From: an uncultured Mycoplasmatota bacterium
GTDB taxonomy: Bacteria; Bacillota_I; Bacilli_A; RF39; UBA660
NCBI GenBank assembly: GCA_900551525.1
Contig: URWD01000036.1
Span: forward strand, 1-9,881
Reading direction: 5' to 3'
DNA: 9,881 nucleotides
Both the position numbers and the translations under genes were made by a program. Positions 5,665 to 9,881 of this stretch are shown here, one piece after another. Within the stretch, counting starts at the first letter, position 1; the number at the start of each line of letters is the position of its first letter. Under the pieces are notes generated by a model. That model was not told the origin of the DNA, searched no databases, and saw nothing but the letters and a program-made list of their open reading frames with translations.

Positions 5665-6504
5665 CTACTTAGTTTCATAATTAGTAATAATAACTTCTTC
5701 AACTTTGCCTCTTTTTTTACCATTAGCATTTATATTTCTTTTAGCTTCAATAAAATGAAAATTATAATCTTTATAAAGTTCACTTACTAAAATAGTATTA
5801 TGATTAGAAAGCATAACAAAGCAGCCTCTTTCATCTAATTCTTTAAATACTCTAGCAAGTCTTCTTTGTTCATCTTTATTAAACCCATCTTCAGTATAAC
5901 TATTAAATGTATGAGTATCAGAATCATATGGAGGATCAAAATATATAAAATCTCCTTTTTTAGCATTTTTAACAGCCTCTTCAAAGTCTACAGATAATAT
6001 TTCAATATCATTATAATTTAAATAACCACTTATAACACCTAAATTTTGTCCTTCATAAGTATTAACTTTATTTTTCTTTCCAAATGGTACATTAAACTCA
6101 TTTTTACTATTAACTCTATAAAGACCATTAAAACATGCTTTATTTAAATAAATAGTTCTAGCAGCTCTTTTGTAATCTGCCATTTTCTTAAATTTATTTT
6201 TATCTCGATCCAAATTTCTTATTTCATAATAATACTCTTCGTTATGACTTGCTTCATGATGATTAAGTTCTCTGCACATTTTATCAAACTTATCACTATC
6301 TTTTATACACATAAAAACATTCATAAGTTCTTCATTAGAATCATTTATAACAGCCTTTTTAGGTGATAACTCAAAAAGAAGAGCTCCCCCACCAACAAAA
6401 GGCTCAAAATAAGTATCAAATTCTTCCGGGGCATACATTTTTAATTTATCAATTACTTGTCTTTTACCTCCAGCCCATTTAACAAAAGGTTTACCTTTAA
6501 TCAT
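5665..6504 (-). CDS. dam: DNA adenine methyltransferase, Dam/DpnM type
   Basis: Transfers a methyl group from S-adenosylmethionine to N6 of adenine, most likely in GATC. The order of motifs is that of the alpha class: KPFVKWAGGKRQ at 5-16 (motif X), FEPFVGGGALLFEL at 33-46 (motif I, AdoMet binding), the target-recognition region with RAARTIYLNKACFNGLYRVN at 113-132, the catalytic DPPY at 190-193 (motif IV) and FVMLSNH at 229-235. Its 279 residues are normal for DpnM and Dam. GGAGG lies 7 bases before the ATG. It is first in an operon with the 158-residue protein. No recognised DpnII- or Sau3AI-type endonuclease is in the window, so it is either solitary or paired with an unrecognised partner. 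The GATC specificity is inferred from the family. Confidence 0.93.
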   Translation of the reverse strand: MIKGKPFVKWAGGKRQVIDKLKMYAPEEFDTYFEPFVGGGALLFELSPKKAVINDSNEELMNVFMCIKDSDKFDKMCRELNHHEASHNEEYYYEIRNLDRDKNKFKKMADYKRAARTIYLNKACFNGLYRVNSKNEFNVPFGKKNKVNTYEGQNLGVISGYLNYNDIEILSVDFEEAVKNAKKGDFIYFDPPYDSDTHTFNSYTEDGFNKDEQRRLARVFKELDERGCFVMLSNHNTILVSELYKDYNFHFIEAKRNINANGKKRGKVEEVIITNYETK

Positions 6505-6526
6505 AATACTACCTCCGATATAAGAT

Positions 6527-6535
6527 ATTATATCA
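6527..6535 (-). promoter_or_regulatory. Extended -10 promoter for dam operon
   Basis: TGATATAAT on the minus strand is a perfect extended -10 (TGnTATAAT), 23 bases before the dam ATG. There is no good -35 at 17 bases, which is usual for extended -10 promoters. It lies immediately after the terminator of the upstream thioredoxin gene, so dam seems to be transcribed on its own. Confidence 0.55.
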
Positions 6536-6540
6536 TAATA

Positions 6541-6568
6541 AAAGACATTTTTTCTATCAAATGTCTTT
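6541..6568 (-). terminator. Intrinsic terminator after thioredoxin gene
   Basis: A perfect 10-bp stem, 6541-6550 (aaagacattt) with 6559-6568 (aaatgtcttt), around an 8-base loop. On the minus strand it lies 8 bases after the thioredoxin stop and runs into TTTTATTAT. The T-run partly belongs to the stem and is broken by an A, so termination may be incomplete. On the plus strand it is followed by ATTTTT. Confidence 0.65.
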
Positions 6569-6576
6569 ATTTTTAA

Positions 6577-6864
6577 CTAATTTATAAATTCAAGTAATTC
6601 GTTCTTAGTTTTAAATCCTATACTTTTCTTTATTTCATTACCTTTATCAAATACTATAAGGGTTGGAATACTCATAACACCATACTTATTAGATATATTT
6701 TGAAATAAATCAACATTTACTTTTAAAACATCTATAGTATCTATTTCTTCAAGTGTTAAACCAAGTCTTTTACATGGTCCACACCAATCAGCATAGAAAT
6801 CAACTAAAACTCTATTTTGAATTATATTATTAAAATCTTCTTCTTTTTCTAAATATTTAATCAT
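6577..6864 (-). CDS. trxA: Thioredoxin
   Basis: A small cytoplasmic dithiol oxidoreductase that reduces protein disulfides. The active site WCGPC is at 27-31 and the cis-proline loop SIPT at 65-68 (Pro67), with the buried Asp in VDFYADWCGPC. At 95 residues it is slightly shorter than the usual 102-108, the shortening being at the ends, and all functional parts are intact. It starts at ATG 4 bases after the stop codon of the cvpA-like gene; that TGA overlaps the ribosome site GGGTGA, so the two are translationally coupled. In Bacillus-type chromosomes trxA lies directly before uvrC, and here the methylase pair and yigZ separate them. Confidence 0.93.
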   Translation of the reverse strand: MIKYLEKEEDFNNIIQNRVLVDFYADWCGPCKRLGLTLEEIDTIDVLKVNVDLFQNISNKYGVMSIPTLIVFDKGNEIKKSIGFKTKNELLEFIN

Positions 6865-6868
6865 TTAA

Positions 6869-7570
6869 TCACCCATTTAATTCAACATCATTTTCAAATT
6901 CTATTTTCTTATCATTTATTAACTTTTGTGCTTGTTCAACAGTAATAACTTTCCAATAAATCATTTGATGAAGTACTTTATAATTGGCTTCTGATCTATT
7001 ATCATCTTCTTTTAAAGAATTAACAATTTTATTAATATCTTCTAAAGCAAGTGTTGTACTAGTGGTCATTCTACCTATAAAAGGAGTTCTTTCTAAAAGT
7101 ACTATGGCAAGTTTACTATCCATAACATATTTTTCTGTAGGTGCCAAATGTAAGAATACAAATGCAACTAAAAAAGCAACAATAACTCCTTCTACTAAAC
7201 CAAGTAAAGCTCCTAGTATTTTAGATGGAATAGCAAGAACAATAGTAAATTTAAGTAAAGTTTCAATTAATCCTGATAATGTAAGTAAAATATTTAAAAC
7301 ACAATATAAAACTACAAATACTACAATGAAAGAAATCATTTCATACATCAAGATATTGATTGATGTAATACCTTCAAATATACCTCCAAAATTAAAGAAT
7401 GGCAAATGTTCCATTAAAAAATTAGCTACAATATCTTTTAAAACAAAAGAAACTACTAATATTGCTATAGTTCCAATTAAAGAAACTCCTGTTTTAATAA
7501 CCCCACGTTTAAACCCCAAAGCAACATATAATAATACAATTAATATTATTACGACACTCATTATATTCAT
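6869..7570 (-). CDS. cvpA: CvpA-family membrane protein
   Basis: An integral membrane protein of 233 residues with about four or five hydrophobic segments (roughly 3-22, 28-50, 72-98, 108-145, the last being two) and a cytoplasmic, mostly helical C-terminal tail from about 150. The opening YVALGFKRGVIKTGVSLIGT at 15-34 is typical of the colicin V production/CvpA family, where a glycine-rich GxxRG follows the first helix. The role of this family is not settled; links to envelope homeostasis and biofilm are reported for other bacteria. AAGGAG lies 9 bases before the ATG at 7570, with a second ATG three codons on. It is divergent from the RNase HIII gene, as cvpA (with zapA) is in Bacillus, and is first in an operon with thioredoxin. 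Confidence 0.85.
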   Translation of the reverse strand: MNIMSVVIILIVLLYVALGFKRGVIKTGVSLIGTIAILVVSFVLKDIVANFLMEHLPFFNFGGIFEGITSINILMYEMISFIVVFVVLYCVLNILLTLSGLIETLLKFTIVLAIPSKILGALLGLVEGVIVAFLVAFVFLHLAPTEKYVMDSKLAIVLLERTPFIGRMTTSTTLALEDINKIVNSLKEDDNRSEANYKVLHQMIYWKVITVEQAQKLINDKKIEFENDVELNG

Positions 7571-7596
7571 TTTTCTACTCTCCTTATATTAATTAT

Positions 7597-7625
7597 ATTA
7601 TAAATATGGACAAAAATAAAGTCAA
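7597..7625 (-). promoter_or_regulatory. Promoter of the cvpA-trxA operon
   Basis: TTGACT (7620-7625) and TATAAT (7597-7602) on the minus strand are exactly 17 bases apart, 5 of 6 and 6 of 6 matches to the vegetative consensus. This is the best promoter in the window. It lies inside the extra 25 codons of the longest RNase HIII frame, supporting a shorter RNase HIII and a true intergenic region here. Confidence 0.7.
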
Positions 7626-7666
7626 ATATTATCATTTTATTAAAAAATATGTTAAAATAATAAAAG

Positions 7667-7671
7667 AAAGG
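7667..7671 (+). promoter_or_regulatory. Ribosome binding site fixing the RNase HIII start
   Basis: AAAGG with 9 bases to the ATG at 7681. The in-frame ATG at 7606 has no such site and lies in the cvpA promoter, so 7681 is the better start. Confidence 0.6.
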
Positions 7672-7680
7672 AAAAATAAT

Positions 7681-8616
7681 ATGACAATAGTTTTTAAAGT
7701 AAGTGACAATATAAAATCTAAAATGATAAAATACTATGAGGATTTAAAAAGAGATAAAACTCCTCCTTATGCTATATTTCAAGCAGATGAAGGAGGCACA
7801 ATCATAACTCTTTATGAGTCTGGCAAAGCAATGTTTCAAGGAATTTCTGCAGACATAGATGCTAATATATGGATTGATATGGAAAAGAGATTTAATGGAA
7901 GAATTATAGACATTAAAACTGGAAAAGATAAAAATGCAAATAAAGATACAAAAGAAAAGAAAAAATTTAATTACGATAAGTATTCCACTATAGGTTCTGA
8001 TGAAGTTGGTACTGGTGATTATTTTGGGCCAATCGTAGTTTGTGCAACATTCGTAGCAACCAATAATGTACAATATTTACATGACTTAAAGGTAACAGAC
8101 TCAAAGAAAATAACAGATGACTATATCAAACAAATAGCACCAAAAATTATGGAAAAAGTTCCTTATTCTGCTTTTGTTTTAACAAATAAAGAATATAATA
8201 ATTTAAATCATGAAAATGTAAACATGAACAAAATAAAAGCAATACTTCATAATAAAGTATTACTAAATCTCGTAGAAAAACAATATCCATATGATAAAAT
8301 TGTAGTGGATCAATTTACTACTCCAAAAAGTTATTTTGATTATTTAATAGACTTGCCAAAAAAAGTAACAGATATAACATTTACTCCGAGAGCTGAAGAA
8401 CAATGCTTAAGTGTTGCATGTGCATCAATTATAAGTAGATATATATTCTTAAGGGAAATGTATAAAATGAGTGAAGAACTAGGAAAAGAAATACCTAAAG
8501 GAGCTGGAACAAATGTAGATGAATTTGTTCAAGAACTAGTAAACGAAAAAGGAATAGATATTCTAAATAACTATGTAAAATTAAACTTTAAAAATACTCA
8601 AAAGATAAACAAATAA
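7681..8616 (+). CDS. rnhC: Ribonuclease HIII
   Basis: Cleaves the RNA strand of RNA-DNA hybrids, including R-loops and misplaced ribonucleotides. From the ATG at 7681 it has 311 residues, the normal RnhC size. The N-terminal TBP-like substrate-binding domain (about 1-80) precedes a Lys-rich linker (81-98) and the type 2 RNase H fold. Catalytic residues: Asp107 and Glu108 in GSDEVGTGDYFGP, Asp210 in VVDQF, and the acidic/structural block RAEEQCLSVACASIISRY at 237-254. KVTDSKK at 137-143 is also conserved. An in-frame ATG at 7606 would add 25 Lys/Tyr-rich residues, but that stretch overlaps the cvpA promoter and is unlike the family. It is divergent from cvpA and convergent with the surface-protein gene. 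Confidence 0.95.
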   Translation: MTIVFKVSDNIKSKMIKYYEDLKRDKTPPYAIFQADEGGTIITLYESGKAMFQGISADIDANIWIDMEKRFNGRIIDIKTGKDKNANKDTKEKKKFNYDKYSTIGSDEVGTGDYFGPIVVCATFVATNNVQYLHDLKVTDSKKITDDYIKQIAPKIMEKVPYSAFVLTNKEYNNLNHENVNMNKIKAILHNKVLLNLVEKQYPYDKIVVDQFTTPKSYFDYLIDLPKKVTDITFTPRAEEQCLSVACASIISRYIFLREMYKMSEELGKEIPKGAGTNVDEFVQELVNEKGIDILNNYVKLNFKNTQKINK

Positions 8617-8646
8617 AAGCCGATAGTATTACACTATCAGCTTTTT
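8615..8646. terminator. Bidirectional intrinsic terminator
   Basis: Stem 8615-8627 pairs with 8633-8645 (aaaagccgatagt / actatcagctttt) around the 5-base loop attac, with T 8642-8646 continuing the tail. The only imperfect position, 8621/8639, is C-A in plus RNA but G-U in minus RNA. It ends rnhC (the stop codon overlaps its first bases) and, on the minus strand, the surface-protein gene whose stop is at 8667. Confidence 0.8.
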
Positions 8647-8666
8647 ATTTAAGTTCATCTTTAGCA

Positions 8667-9881
8667 CTAGTTTATGCGAATCGGTTCAGTTTTAGTACCA
8701 TCTCCAGATACATAAGTTGTAGAAGAGATTAAATTAAAGACTGGGCGTATTTTAAAATCTAGATTCACGCAATTATATTCTATAGCACCATCATGGCTCA
8801 CAAAAAATGCAGTTATTAAATTGTTTGTACTACGAGTAATAGTCCATTCATAAGTATCTAAAAACATCCAATTAGTACTTAAAATGTCTGAGCGACTATA
8901 ACTACTAAGATTTACCGTCCATGCACTTGGGGCTGCTGCAAATCCATAATCACTTACATACATTAACCCAATTTTTGCACTATATTCTTTTTCGCCGTTT
9001 GGTGAAGTTGATCCAGGAACTGGATTTACCACTTCATTTTGATATATTGTTTTGGCTGGTTGTTTTCCAATGTTTTTCCAAACATTCCCGCCAACTTTCC
9101 ATGTTGTTGTATCTATTTTACCTTTCGCTACAGCATCAAATGTATTTACAAATTCATTATTTAAATATGCATTCAAAGTTGACGTTGACCATGTATTTGA
9201 TCCATATCCATTATTAGCGTTACTACTATCCCACAGTATATTTCCTACAGATATCACTTTGATTAGTTTTACTCTACCATCAAATACTCCGATTATTCTG
9301 TATAGATTATCTTCCGGACATGGGCTTACTGTTGATCCAAAACATACATAATTACTTACATCATCGCTTGCACCAGCAAATCTATAACTATTGTCCCCTG
9401 CTCCATTCACTAAAGAACTATCATGTATATAAACATTTGTAGCATCTGAGCCTTTATTACCATAAGTTTTTATACATGAAGCTAAATTTGTACCACTTGA
9501 ACATACTTCTTTTAATGAAATCTTCGTTCTAACAAATGTAGCAGACACACTACTTTCTCTATTATTACTATCTTTTACATAAACTTTAACATAAAATGTT
9601 GCACCACTTGTTAAATTACTAAATGTATAACTACTTGATGTACTTTCTACATAATTTGAACCATTATCTTTTGAATAATAATATTTTACAACATTTCCTG
9701 TTCCACCACTTGCACTTACATTTATAGTAATTGAACTATCTGTTGAAGAAGTTGATACATTTGTTACTCTTGGAAGTACATATGCATCTGTTGTTACACT
9801 TAAACTATATACATTTGATTCTTTTTCTAAAGTATCAACTACTTTTACTTTTATTGAATAATTTGTTTTTTCATTTAATCC
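8667..9881 (-). CDS. Secreted/surface protein: FnIII-like repeats plus lectin-like C-terminal domain (5' end cut)
   Basis: The frame runs open from the right edge to the TAG at 8667-8669; 404 residues are visible and the N-terminus, with any signal peptide, lies outside. A 293-codon subframe starting at GTG (9548) is internal, not a real start. Visible residues 1-30 are the tail of one fibronectin-III-like module (TNYSIKVKVVDTLEKES), and 34-115 are a second complete one ending TFYVKVYVKDSNNRESS. From about 120 to the end is one large domain: CFGS..SPCPEDNLYRIIGV at 180-199, then KLIK; LMYVSDYGFAAAPSAWT at 306-322; NWMFLDTYEWTITR at 337-350; a closing IRPVFNL and SGDGT..PIRIN. I recognise this tail from families of paralogous secreted proteins in gut Bacilli; its layout recalls DUF6273/lectin-like (formylglycine-enzyme-like) folds. 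No sortase motif is present at the C-terminus. Ligand unknown. Confidence 0.75.
   Translation of the reverse strand, partial: GLNEKTNYSIKVKVVDTLEKESNVYSLSVTTDAYVLPRVTNVSTSSTDSSITINVSASGGTGNVVKYYYSKDNGSNYVESTSSSYTFSNLTSGATFYVKVYVKDSNNRESSVSATFVRTKISLKEVCSSGTNLASCIKTYGNKGSDATNVYIHDSSLVNGAGDNSYRFAGASDDVSNYVCFGSTVSPCPEDNLYRIIGVFDGRVKLIKVISVGNILWDSSNANNGYGSNTWSTSTLNAYLNNEFVNTFDAVAKGKIDTTTWKVGGNVWKNIGKQPAKTIYQNEVVNPVPGSTSPNGEKEYSAKIGLMYVSDYGFAAAPSAWTVNLSSYSRSDILSTNWMFLDTYEWTITRSTNNLITAFFVSHDGAIEYNCVNLDFKIRPVFNLISSTTYVSGDGTKTEPIRIN

Noticed and set aside
6865..6871. Mycoplasma-type code with TGA read as tryptophan
   Set aside because: The TGA ends the cvpA-like frame at a normal length and overlaps the thioredoxin ribosome site; tryptophan in clear genes (for example WCGPC, KWAGGK) is encoded by TGG.
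6984..7592. Plus-strand 202-codon frame opposite cvpA
   Set aside because: Antisense shadow; the Ile/Thr/Ser-rich composition comes from the reverse complement of membrane-helix codons.
7606..7680. Longer RNase HIII N-terminus
   Set aside because: No ribosome site, overlaps a strong promoter for the divergent operon, and exceeds the family's normal N-terminus.
8921..9351. Two overlapping plus-strand frames opposite the surface-protein gene
   Set aside because: They lie inside a continuous 404-codon minus frame with FnIII and lectin-like motifs; no initiation signals of their own.
1..9881. tRNA, rRNA, CRISPR array or insertion-sequence transposase
   Set aside because: No cloverleaf, rRNA-like, regularly spaced repeat or transposase motif was seen on either strand.

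Overview
The window comes from a very AT-rich, low-GC Bacillota-type genome. The gene set (RNase HIII, a CvpA-type protein, a GGAGG-type ribosome binding site before almost every gene, ordinary use of TGA as a stop after the CvpA gene) and the distinctive secreted domain of the right-hand gene fit an uncultured gut Bacilli lineage of the RF39/Erysipelotrichales kind. That placement is an inference, not a measurement.

Layout, left to right. Positions 1-259 hold no convincing gene but contain a striking nested inverted-repeat element (6-143) that folds into a long closing stem around a three-way junction. Positions 260-1060 (minus) encode a membrane-anchored C39-type papain-like peptidase. Its catalytic half and everything to its left are far richer in G+C (49% counted over 481-720) than its N-terminal half (26% over 841-1080), so a compositional break falls inside the gene. 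Positions 1086-4747 (minus) are one tightly packed operon: uvrC, then a divergent RnfC-like Fe-S protein overlapping uvrC by 20 bases, then an RnfD-like membrane protein 1 base further on. The RnfC and RnfD homologues stand without rnfA, B, E or G in view and seem to lack the glycine-rich nucleotide/flavin loop and the SGAT flavinylation motif.

A divergent promoter region (about 4748-4824) separates uvrC from a short plus-strand YigZ/IMPACT-type gene (4825-5172). That gene meets the next minus-strand operon at a bidirectional terminator. The operon (5182-6504) is a DpnM/Dam-type adenine methyltransferase followed by an uncharacterised 158-residue protein. Upstream of it lies a second minus-strand operon, cvpA-like plus thioredoxin (6577-7570), ended by its own hairpin. 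RNase HIII (7681-8616, plus) diverges from cvpA and converges on a large secreted or surface protein (8667 to beyond 9881, minus) with tandem fibronectin-III-like modules and a C-terminal lectin-like domain.

Taken together, rnhC (divergent), cvpA, trxA and uvrC keep the order seen in Bacillus-type chromosomes, where zapA, polX, mutS2 and etfBA lie among them. Here those genes are gone, and yigZ plus the methylase pair sit between trxA and uvrC. The core is therefore vertical repair/housekeeping DNA, with accessory material at the left edge (peptidase and structured element), in the middle (methylase pair) and at the right edge (surface protein).
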